Assembly (NCBI GenBank): GCA_038380795.1
Contig: CM076267.1
Coordinates: 20,172,001 to 20,236,000, forward strand
Reading direction: 5' to 3'
Origin: Pyrocephalus nanus
Lineage: Eukaryota; Chordata; Aves; Passeriformes; Tyrannidae
Length of the DNA stretch: 64,000 nt
Part shown: one piece after another, positions 28,601 to 40,600 of the stretch
Numbering within the stretch: position 1 is the stretch's first letter
How the letters are laid out: each line of letters starts with the position of its first letter
Program-made: the position numbers and the translations under genes
The notes under the pieces: model-generated
What the model was told of the DNA's origin: nothing
The model's database searches: none
Seen by the model: only the letters and a program-made list of their open reading frames with translations

Positions 28601-31600
28601 CCCACATCCCACCACATGTGGGCAGCCTTTTCCAGTATGTGGTCTGCAAGAGCTCGGTTTGTGCTGAGTGTGTGATGGCTGGCACCAAGGGAGAGCTGGT
28701 GCTTTCACAGAGGCATCAACACAGCTAAAGGAGTAGTCTGTGCCAGCTGGATGAGAGTTGGATCAGAGAAAGGATTTGGTGCTCTTGGAAGAGAGGCAAT
28801 AATTGGGCACAACAATAGTTCCCCAGCTGTGCTCTGAAAGGGCAGAGCTGAGACAGAGGGCTTGCCTGTCTTGCTGTATGTTTCTTTCCTCCACCACATT
28901 CTGTTTGTACAGAAATTGGGCATTTGCTGCAGGGTCTAAGAAAGCCTCCCTGGGAAGCTCTTGTGGTTCACAGTGTCTTACAGAGCAACCAAATAGAGGA
29001 GAGTGAGACTGTGCTTTTGGGGGTAGATCTTAATAAGGATGTACTTATATTTTCAGTACAACTTATTGAACACTTCATGAGTTGTGGTTTACCTGCAGGA
29101 CAGTTAAAACTGCTGTACCAAAGCATGAAGCTAACCTTGAAACTGTAGCAGGTGGATGTACTTAGATTTCCTGACATTTTTAGGTGTTTTTTGTGGAGGG
29201 CTCAGTGAAGAGCCACATGGCATAGAGGCCTATGGCTGCCCTAAATAAGGGAAGCTCCTACAAAGAGAGGGAGAATTGTTTTTCCTGCAGTTTCTGACCA
29301 GTGAGAAGAATGATAAAAGGGGAGGAAAGAAAGATGAAAAAGCCTAAGGAGGGATAGAAAATGCCCTTCTAGAAGTACAGTATTTCAGTCATGGGGCAAA
29401 AGGAACGTGCAGCTTGTGATGCTTTCCTTTGCACTGCTGCTGTCTCTTTGAGAGAAGCTGCAGAGGACTCTGTTTTGCACAGGAGATTTGAGTCAGAGGG
29501 ACCAGGACTGAACCGTACAGCTCCTGTAGCACAGATAATCAGCACCATCGCTGTTTGCAAATGGGAACAAGAACCCAAACAGCTCTTTCTGTCGCACGTG
29601 TTGTAGGAGGGGAAAGATGACAAGGGAGGATGTGCATCACACTGTACCAGCAGCTCCTGCTTGAGATCTCCATCACACTCCATATTAGTTAAAGAGGGGA
29701 GAATGACTTTTATCCGTTTGATTTTTTCGCCCCTTGACTCATTTGTTGAACCTAGAGTAATGTTGTTTGGAATTTTGTTGGACACTGCTACACAAAGCTA
29801 GAAAACTACTACCTCTCCTATCTGCAAGCATGTTCTGCCTTTAAGTATGGGACTCCAAGGTGATGTGATGTCATTCAGTGAATCTGGATAGTTGAGAAGC
29901 TGGCAGTATCTCTGTGCTTATTTGCTGTCCTTCTAGCCATATGGGGCTTATAATAAAGACTGGAAAATTGCATAATCCCACCTGTCACGGCTTCTTGAGC
30001 CTTCATTTCTTTACGTGAAGAAAATCAGTACATTTTTTAAGGTCTTTGTTTTACAGGAGGCACGGTCCTTGTAACATTAAAAGTAATTTGAGGATTTGTT
30101 ATTGTTACAGCATGGAGATATATATATTTATTTATTTGTAAAATGCCACACTTCGTAAACCAGTTAAACTGTTTGAGTGTTCCTTGACTGTCTACATAGA
30201 CATAATGAGTTCAGAGAATTTAACAAGAATCAGGTACCCAACTGGTAACTTCCTCATGAGTTATTACATGAGTAACGTTAAATGGGTTTAATATTGAGAT
30301 CAGTTAGTGAACTGTCAGGCTTGTATATTGATCTCAAATGTAATACTATTTAAAATAAAATATGAAAATGGGTTTATAGTATCAGAAGTGATTTTCTTTT
30401 GGTTTTATTTCCAGGCTGGTAAGTGAAGAGCTACCAGAAGTTCCTGTGCTTTACAGAGATGTCTCATCCCTTTTGCTTATCCAGATATTAACCATGCCTC
30501 AACCACTGCACAAAGGTATGATACAAAAATATATATATTTAATTTATTGCGTAAATGAGGCTGCATTCGTGATGATTCTCAGGATGGTAAATCATAGCTG
30601 TTCTACTGTGTATTCTAAAATAATGTTTCTGTCTTATCTACAAAAGATGGCATTGAACAGAAATTTTTGTTCTGGGTTGACAGCTTTATCTGTGTCCCCT
30701 GTCTTTTTACCTTATCAGTCAGCTTTTCATTAAAGATACAGGAGCTGAGCAAAAACTATTAAGTATTTCTACTGAAGGAAAAGTGTCCTTTGTTTGACCT
30801 TCATCTCTTTGCTTAGGGGGCCAGCTCAATACTTCAAGTTGAACTGAGTGCCTAAGGGTGAAAGATTGTAATTTAATTTGAATTTCAGAGTTTAAATTGC
30901 AGCAGTCTTACATAAGAAGAGGTCAAATATGGAGATAATAACTGCTGTAATGCAGCAACTTCAGTAGAAGCAGTATATAGTATAATTGTTAATATTAAAC
31001 AACCAAATTTTTTCATTACAAAAATCAAAACTGTCTCAAAACCTAAATTTCTTTTTCTTTGTAAAGGCAACAACTGAACCTGGTTCATCTTGCTAATAGA
31101 CAGTGTATGTTCCAGAATAGGGGTTACTTCAGACCTCTGGTCTCTGGCTTGATTATTTATAACTATACATTTGTTTTCAAATGAGGACAAACAAGACAAG
31201 TATGACTTTATGACTTGACTAACAAACAGAATGTCTCCTTTGGAATCTGTGTGATCTGAGTTTTGTTAATTTGTGAACGGGAGCTGTTCTGCTCTTGCCA
31301 CATACACCTGAGTTATGAAGTACAGTAGAAATTCTGTTTCCCCTTAAGAGGAGTTCAGTCCTCACTACTGGATGTTCAAATTCAGCTCAAGTGACTCTGT
31401 GTGTATCTGTTAACATTGTAGGTTTGTTTTTTTAATTCAGTATACAGAGAATCATTGAATTATTTAGGTAGGAAAAGACCTTTAAGATCATTGAGTCCAA
31501 TTGTTAAGTACACATTTAGGGATTAAGTATGTCCAGTAGATTATTAGAATAAGAAAATATGAAAAGAATAAAATACTTTTGCATAGGAAGCCTATTGTTA

Positions 31601-34600
31601 AAAATATACTTTTTTATTTTTTAAACTACAATTTAACTTAAATTTATTGGAAGGACTTAACAAAATCAGTAAATAAAAGTTGAAGGAGGCTAACATCTGA
31701 AATTCAGGGAAGGGAGCGTTGAAGCTGAAATACAAACCGGTGGTCTCTTTGTAGTCAATACTGAAGCATCGAATACCACCATTTATGAAAGTACACCTTA
31801 TCCTAGAAGAGCCAACATTCAATTCATAGTAAGGCATCCTGTGGAGAATTCTGGGAAATGCTGAGTATCAACAGCATGTTTTGCCTTTGCTCTTGGGTTT
31901 ACTGAGTGTTGCAGTTGAAAGGGAAATGGCAAGCGGTAAAAAGTATACGAATGTGACCAGTTCAAATCTACGAAGCATTAAATTTGAAATAAATTGCCAT
32001 GTATCTTCTTAATTTTTGTTTCATCCAAATATAACACACTTGTTTAGAACTTTTACAATGGGTGTGTAGGTCACAGAGTTGAATTCGATGTGATTAATTC
32101 TTGGTAGAGGGCTGAGGCATAACTAAGGTAAAATGGTTTGTGCAGTGTCACGTGAGAAGCACAAGGTCACTGATAGAGGTGAACATCTGTCTGCTTCCTG
32201 AACTGTTGGTGCTGCTTTGGCATTGTGGTGGGATGCAGGAACTGTGGGCTTGGCTGTACAACAACATGCAGACAGGAGGTGGATGCCTCTGTGTATTGAC
32301 AGATATTTCCAGTATATTCCTTTAACAATAGACTTACCTCTGTTGCTCTGTGTCCTTACAGGAAACTACAGCTGGTCATCAAATATTACATCTTTTTCAT
32401 GTTTGTACTCAAAATCCTTTTTGTTGATGGAGTGTTTTGTTAAGAACACCAAGAGCTCTGTAAGGAGGGCTCAAACCTCGTCTCTTGTCCTTCAGATGTA
32501 GCCCTGGGAATTGCATTAACTACCCTGTTGGACAGGTGTTGCTATCTTTTTCAATCTGGCATTGATTAAAGCAATAAAAATGTCATTACTGTTCAGCCTC
32601 TTCATTCAGAAGAGAAAATTGATCTGAATCCATCAGAAAGAATGAAAACTACTACAGAAAAAAGTTTGTGATGGAGATCAGAGCATTTACAAGCATTAAC
32701 CAATTTACAGAGGAGGGAATGAGGATGATAATGTGTACCTCCTGTGTAGTGTAGCCAGCAAAGTAAATGTTGTGTTCAAGATACTAAAATCATTTGTGAA
32801 ACTTTTTTTTTCTTTTGAGTTTCTCACTAGAACATGGACAGAGGTTTTACAGGCTTCAAATGTTCAGCATTTTGAAATTGTACAAGACTAAATAAATAGT
32901 AATCCACATAAGGAGTTTCTGCTTCAATTCTGTGGCAGTTGTGCAGAGGATGGACTGTGTTCATGGTATGGTGGATTGGGACTCCATACAAAACAAAGGT
33001 TTTGTTTTTAGCTCCTTTCTTACAGAAATAGCAAATGGTGGTGTATGTACAGAAGTGGAGAGAGTGGCTTGGTGGTTATCAAAACTTAAATCTGTCCTCG
33101 TAAATTGATTTCAACACCCCCCCACCACTCCCTTCTGCAATGCAATTTCTGGATGTTAAAGAAGTGGTTTAGTTAAAATTGGACATTCTGCTTTGGTACC
33201 ATCAATTGTAAAAAGTTTTATTTTTCCTCGTACCTCTCTTGGGATCTTCAAGTTCAGATTTCCAGAAGTGTCAAGTGTTTGTAGCTTGTGATTTCAGTTT
33301 CTGCATTGCACTGAATGTAAAAAATACTATTACAGAATATTTAAAAACTGAGGTCTGGGTGAACAGCAGTGAGCCTGAGGCCAGTAGATGCATAGAATTG
33401 GTGGTCAGTGGGCCAGCAGTGGCCTGGTGCTGTGCCTGGTGCCACACATGCCAGGAGGGCCAGGAAGCAGCTTGGGCATTTGCCATCAGGCTGTTACACA
33501 GCCTGGCACTGCCCTGACAGGCCACAGGGCTGCCGGGACAAGATGCAAGATCTGAGAGTTGTGAACGTGTTCCAACTCGAAAACTAGGTTTGAGAGTTTA
33601 GCCCAGCTTCTTTGAACTGTAGGAAAGGTTTTCTTCTCTAGTCATAAAACCTAAATTCAACCCTTTTCTGTAGTTCTTATTAGGCTCAGTTGCTGAAGAA
33701 TCTGACCTGAATGTTCTGATGAATTCTTTTTCTATAAAGTTTCACTAACATGCAACAAAAATCAAAAATGCAGCAAGCAGCGCTCAGGCAAACACTGGCA
33801 CTCATCTATAATGATTGGATGAGGTTCTTGACTAAATATAGAATGGATGTAATCAACTTGAATAGTATCCAGTTTCAGTGTCGAAGCTGAAATATTCATC
33901 TGTATCCTGGAACTTTAATATACCTTTCATGGATTGTCTGAAGTTCAGTGCTGTCTCCCTTTGTTCTGAAGTAATTTTTTGAAATAATGGTTTAAGCTTT
34001 AGATCAAGAGGAATATTTTTCAAAGGTTATTTATACAAAGATCTCCTTCCAAATTCACTAAAAAAGGTCCTATGTCCTTAATTTTGCATCTGGTTCTCTT
34101 TGTGGATTCCTTCTGTAGTCATTACCTGCCAAAGTATATTGTCTAATTTGATATTGAAATTAAAAGACACATATTGTTAGTAATACACATCATTATCTGC
34201 ACTTTTCTTGCACTATTGTTAAAATCAGAGTTCTAGAAGTGTTTCCTATATAAATTTCATTTTTAAGGCTATTGTTTAATACATATAATGGGATGGGGTG
34301 CTTTGAAATAATTTGGTTTCATAAAGTTTTTAAAACAGGAACATACTTTTCAAAACTAAGTACAAAAGTTCTGGATTAGCCTGTTCTGATTATAATGTCC
34401 TAGCCATAGTAATAATACTATTAACCTGTCAGACTATGAGATTAAGGACAGAAGTTCTCACTGCATTTGAGTGCAGAACTTTGCACAGCATACAGACCTA
34501 CTTGCAAGCTCTAGAATTACTAATTTGAAAAACTGACGTAGCAAAAGCGCAGCCTGCACCAGGAGGTCAGCAGGAAAGCAGCACAGCCCCCCACGTGCAC

Positions 34601-37600
34601 ATGGTGCAAAGTCAAATAAAGTTGCTCTTTGCAGTAGACACGACCATAACAGCTCTAGTGTTACAGGTTCCTAGAGCTTGTCAAGTATTTGGCATTTTAC
34701 AAGTAAGAGATAACACAGTAATGAAATTATAATTGATGCTCTGAATGATGGTTTTAGTATGTCTCCCATGGCATGCTTTTGTGACTGTAAAAAAGCCTTC
34801 GTGCTCATTACACAGCATGCTGCCTCTGAGCTGCTCCTGAGATATTTCCCCCAAAAAAAGGAAGTATGAGGTTTGTTTGTACAGAAGTCAAGGCTTCCTA
34901 AGGGTGACCCAGATGTGGGAGCACATGTTTTTTGTCCAATTCTGGATTCTCCAAAAATGTAATTCATAGTCATTTCTGAGTCACATATGTGTAATTAAAT
35001 ACAAGAATATTCATTTAGTTTTAAAAACATAATATGGGCTAGATATATTTCTGGTCAGTTGAACAATTAGTATTAAGGGGAGGATAGGGACAAGGAGCAA
35101 TTATATTTAACAAAACCCAGAATTTTAAAAATGTGGTATTTTTTATGGGGTGCAAAAACAGCCAGTGTTGAGCACTGTAATCACCTGAACAGAACTCGGA
35201 GATGAAGTGGGCTGTGGCAGGCTAGTGCCTGGTGACCAGCAGTCTGGCTTTGCTGCTCTAAGTGCAGTGGTTTTCATTCTTGCTTTTACTGTGCAAAGTT
35301 GATTTCTATCACTTGAACCTGCTGTTGATGGGGACAGAACTTGAGCTCAGTTCTAGCTCTGATTACAGCCTGTTAACTCAGGTCAAAGAGGCAATTTTTA
35401 CAATTCTCTGAGTGTATGTGTGGTTTAATCTTGGAAATTTCAGTCCCAGAAGATTTCCTGAGAGCTTGCCTGCTATTATGCCTCAGGAGTAGGATTGTTA
35501 AGAAAATGGAGGCTTCAGCAGAGGAAAAAAATACAGCCAAGAGATCTAGTGGGAGCTGCTGAATTCTCCTTCTGGGGAAATGTGGAGAGCAAATATCACT
35601 AAAATGCTACCTGCTCTAGAGTGGGGCACATGAAGCATAGCAGCATTTGTGTCATGTTTAACACAAGCTCCATAGGAAGATAATACAGAAAAAAAGACCA
35701 CTTTTAATTATACAATAACAGATGATCTTTTAGGTGCTTAAACTGTGCTTTTAGTTTATATTCAGTGACAGTAAAAAGTTTCAAAATCCATATTTGTGTT
35801 GATTTGTTACATAAACAAGCAATTGTTATTTCACAAATTTAATTATGTACTCAGGCTCTAGCTGTGTGTGTTTTGATATTAGATACAAGAAAGGAGAAGC
35901 AAGGTGTTTCGTTTTCCTTACCACTTTCTCATTTTCACATATGAAGCTTGTTTAAATCCTTTGGGAAGAAAGAATGAATTTGACCCATTTTTTGTGAGGT
36001 GCTTATGCAAATAAAATTGTTTTGCTTGACTTCAAAGCCTGAGAGGACTTCTTAAAACCCTCATTGTTTTAGATATATGTTACTCTTATGTTTGTGCTTA
36101 AGGAATGGTGTAAGTAATGATAAAAATTTCTTTGATCTGCCTAGATTTAAAAACAAAATAGATAATTTGGAATGGGAAATACAACCTAAAGTAAAAACAT
36201 GAAAAAGGATTGCTACCATACCTTCATTTCAGAGAATGATCCCTTTTTTTCCTGTTCCAATTTTAGGAAGTCTTATTTTGCTTCTGTTGCTAGCTTCCCC
36301 AAAAAGATTTCAAAGCCTTTCTCCTGCAGCCTAGCTGTAGGAGATAATAATCCTTTAAATGTTACAAAAAAAATGTAAGGATCTTTGAAAGTAAGGTAAG
36401 CTCTAAAGTAACAGCCTGCCTTTTGTCCTCTTTCTGTGTGCACGTGAGGTCCAGCACATACTCACTCAGGCATGCTTTGTGGCAATTCTGGTATGGCTGG
36501 ATCCATATCTGGAAGTGAAGGTTAGAAACTGAAGTACACTAAATGTCCTTGTGGAGATTTCTTGGGGAACTGAACTCTTCCAGTATTTGTGTGAATGTCA
36601 CTTACCCCAGATGGGTACCAGAAGAGATGGTAGGATATACATTTGTTTACATCTGCAGTAATCAGTAGCTTAACTTGGTGTAACCTTTGGACAAAATAGA
36701 ATTTTGCAGTATCACCAGGTCACTGCTGATCAGGATTAAGATAAATGTATAGAGCAGTGGAAAATTACTTGCCCTGTACTTGCCAAGTCATTTCTGAAAG
36801 CCAGTAAATATATGTAGTTCTGTGTGTTTTGAGGGGCTATTCTTTTTCTTGTAGCACTTGCTTTTCATTTGAGAAGCAACATTTTCATAACTAGATACTC
36901 ATTATATTTGCTAAAAATATAAAAAAATTACTTTTTTTGTTTTACAGAACACTTCACCTGCATTATAAAAGTGCTGTTCACTTTATTGTATACTCAAGCC
37001 TTGGCAGCAATTTCTGTTAAATGTGGTGCTGAAGATAGGATGGCATGGAAAGAGGCAGGAGCTCTGAAAAAGGTTGGTCAGTTTATTAAAACATTTATGA
37101 AATTTTGTTAATGTATTTCTGCTAGGAATGTAACAGGTGCTTCTGCTTTCCATGTAATAATTTACTTCTGCTTCACAGAAGTCCAGTATTTTGTTTCTGA
37201 GTGTGCGATTTTTGCAAGTTTCGGTATGTGATGAGACTTAAAAGCTTCTCAATGAATACAGTTCCAAAACTGACTTTCAGGTTTGAGTCCTTATCTCTAT
37301 CATTTCAATCTTGACTTTGTTGCAATGATTTTGAGTAAGTACAGCTTTCCTTCCTGTGATATTGAAGCTTTCCTGGATAAACCGTGGTGGTTGATCTAAT
37401 TGGACTCCTTTCCTGGAAAAGCAGGCAACCTTGTTGGTGAAGAAAAAAGCCTCTTGACTTTTCCAACTCGTTTTTACTGTTTGTGGCTAGCTATATAAAT
37501 TTCTCTCACTATGTTGTCTAGAGTGCTCATGTGAGGAAGAGACAGAGAAGGAGATTTGTCACTATTGTTTCCTTGCCTTTTGCTTGTATTTACAAGTGAA

Positions 37601-40600
37601 GTGAGGGCACATCTTTCTACTTCTATATATTTTCTATCTGTAGTAAATATTGTTCACTCCAGACACAACTTCGCATTTTCTGATGGGCTTGTGTTTTTTC
37701 ATGCATTTTGGTTGGTATGTTTTAGAAAATTACTTTTAAAAAAAAATAATTATTTGGATTAGAATACAAATTCTGTCAAAACATGATGTATCCATGAAGT
37801 GATTCCTTCTAGTTTTAAAAGTAAGCACCAATATACTCATAGAAAAAAACATGAGAAATGCAAACATTATAAAAGTACTTTCATGTAACAGTTTGGAGTA
37901 GATGTGATTCAAGTAGCAGTTCATATTCCACTTGAGCTAAATACAGTCCCTTTCTGTAGAGTTATATATTTTTATTTTTTTTAATGCAGTGTGTATCTTT
38001 GAAGGTCAAAATTCATGTATTAATCAAAAGGAAATATACTTTATTGCTGTTACTTGCACAGCAACACTTTCTCCTTTTCATGACCAGTACTTTTTGGATT
38101 TCTTTTTTTATTTGCAGAATACATCCAGTGGAGAAAAATCTTGGGAAGTATTGCTGGGTCATGTGATTAGTGAGCTGTCTAAGGGGAAGATATATGAAGA
38201 AGGAGACACTGAAGAATTAGCAGTGGTATTGGCAATTTTCTGGAGAATTTAACCAGCATGTCCCCTGGAAGTTTTTTGGCCTCATTGTTATAATGATTTT
38301 TCTCTGATCTTGCTAAAGACTTACAGTACAAGTCTTTATTTTTTAGATCAAAGCATATCTCTTTGGGACACTTTGCCTGTGCAAATCTTTCTTTTAATAA
38401 TATCAGATGTGACCAGTGCTGCGTTGAGAAAGTTATTGACAAACACTTCTTATAATTATGGGGTTTAATAATATGTATGGATTTTAATCATACACCTTTC
38501 AGAAACATGGAAAAGAGAATATTGAAGTAGAAACCCCATTTGCTGAAGGGGAAAGAAAACCTACAGAGGTCTTTCATATTATTAGTAAAATACTGACCTT
38601 TGGAATGTGTTTGATGCAGTATAGGATGCCTAAAAATATGTGGTTCATATTGAAGTTTCTTACCTGGGACAGAATTTAGTATTTCTTCCTGCCCTGTAGG
38701 TAAATCCGGATTCTGTGGAGCGTGATCTGCAGCAGTTCTGCCTGCCTTTCCTCAGGATCACAAGCCTTCTTCAACACCATCTTTTTGGAGTGGATTTGCC
38801 TAGTTGTCAGGTACAGAATGAGAGGGCCTCACCCAAATGTTTCAATCTAAAAGCTAGAGGTCAAAAAATGAGACACAAAGGTGTCTCTTTCATGGTATAT
38901 TTTTTAAATCAAATTTTTTAACACTGCTCTGCAGCATTGTTTGTCTTCTATAAATTTGTTTTCAATGTGGTTTTCAAAAAAATGGTACTATATTCTTAAA
39001 CTTCAGCAAATTCCCACTTATTTAATTAGGTCATTGGTGCTTGTCTCCTAAAATACCAACATACTTTTTAAAACTTGCCCAGCATTTGCAGAGATGGCAT
39101 AATTTTCACACAGAATGGAATTCAGTCCTGATTTTGCTTAATGCCTGTTAATACTTGGACTTTATTCTCAGAGGCATTGCATCAGCAGACAATTATGTTT
39201 AAGTTCCATGACTAATTTAAGTAGAGTTTTCTGCAGGTCAGCTCCCTTATTCCTTCAACATCATCTCCTCTGTAAAACAGCTACAAGTCAATTTGGGGTG
39301 CTGAACAAGAAAAAAATTATTGTGGAGTTTGGGACTTCCTTGTTTTATTTGTAGGGTTTGGATTTGTGGTTTTGTGGGGGTTTGGGGTTTTTGCTGACCA
39401 TTTTTTTTTGTGTTTCAAGAGTTCAATTTGTGGTGATCTAGGGGAACCTGAACCTTTCCCATGTCTCTGAACATGAGTATTAGCATCTTAGTACCAGCAT
39501 ATCCCTACTGTTTTATTGAAATAGATATATTTTTAATAACTTATTTAAAAATTCAGACTGTAGGTATTAATATAAACTTCTCTGATTTCATACTAAAAAA
39601 GGAAGAGGAAGAATTCACAGTTCTTGCCAGCTGCCTGGGTCTGTTACCATCTTTTCAGTCAGCTCACCAGTTCACCAGTGCCTCTTGTCTCGATTGGCCA
39701 GTGCCAGCATTTGACATGATATCTCAGTGGTGCTCAGAATTGGCTTCATTTGCAGACAGACATCCAGATCAAGTAAAGGTATGTGGCAAAATTACTTCTT
39801 CCAAAATAGTCTCTATGTGGAAGCAGCTATTTATTGCTTGATTCATTATGCATGTGTACTGTTGTTTTGGATAAGGATCTGAGAATATAACCTGTGAGAG
39901 AGAAATTGTAATGAGAAATATTAGTTAGTGGATGTGGGTTGAATTGGTTAAAAACTGCAAGAAGAAAACCTATCTGGTTTTTATGTGATTGCTGGAGACA
40001 GAAAATTGGAATGCTATCCCTAGATGATCCTAAATGTCTTCTGCACCTGTAGCCAATCAAGGACATTTAATAGAAACTTTGTTCCTTAAGAAAATACGTA
40101 TCAGAAGTTTTTCTTGCCTGTTGGACATTATCAATATTTTTGAGCATTTCAGTTGTAATACTGAAAAAGATGATAAGGATAAAAGCTTTTTAATAGTTGA
40201 CTGATAAAAGATGATACATTTTCTCTGAAGGTAAAGAAATAATACCAAGACTTGAATTAGTGCAAGTGGAATAATCAGGTTTGAAATGGAAATGTTTCAA
40301 CATGAGTGCATTGTTTTTATAACAAAGTCTCATCTCCACAATTCAAGTCCCCCTCTCCTAAGTTTATGGTGTCAGAGGCAAGCCAGATGCATTCTTTACT
40401 CTGCAACGTGATCTGCACCTGTGAAAATTTGAATACTCAGATTAATCTCAAAATACAGTTGCTGCCAATCTGATAGACATTTGAGACAGATTGCAGTGAA
40501 ACTGATAGCATTTTTTCCATGATTGAGAAGGAACCAGATATAAATGCAATATTTCCTTTTTTTTCTCTCTTTTTACAAGTTAGGTTTCAGGGTCATGCAC

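Larger units (their letters stand above)
30516..36947 (+). other. UBR3: UBR3 intron, 6.4 kb
   Basis: GTATGA donor and TTTACAG acceptor. It contains copy 2 of the 112-bp repeat next to a reverse CR1 end (31344-31505) and a small GC-rich patch near 33390-33540. Nothing else was recognised. Confidence 0.9.

Noticed and set aside
29369..29785. 138-codon minus-strand open frame inside a UBR3 intron
   Set aside because: No similarity to any family I know; probably chance.
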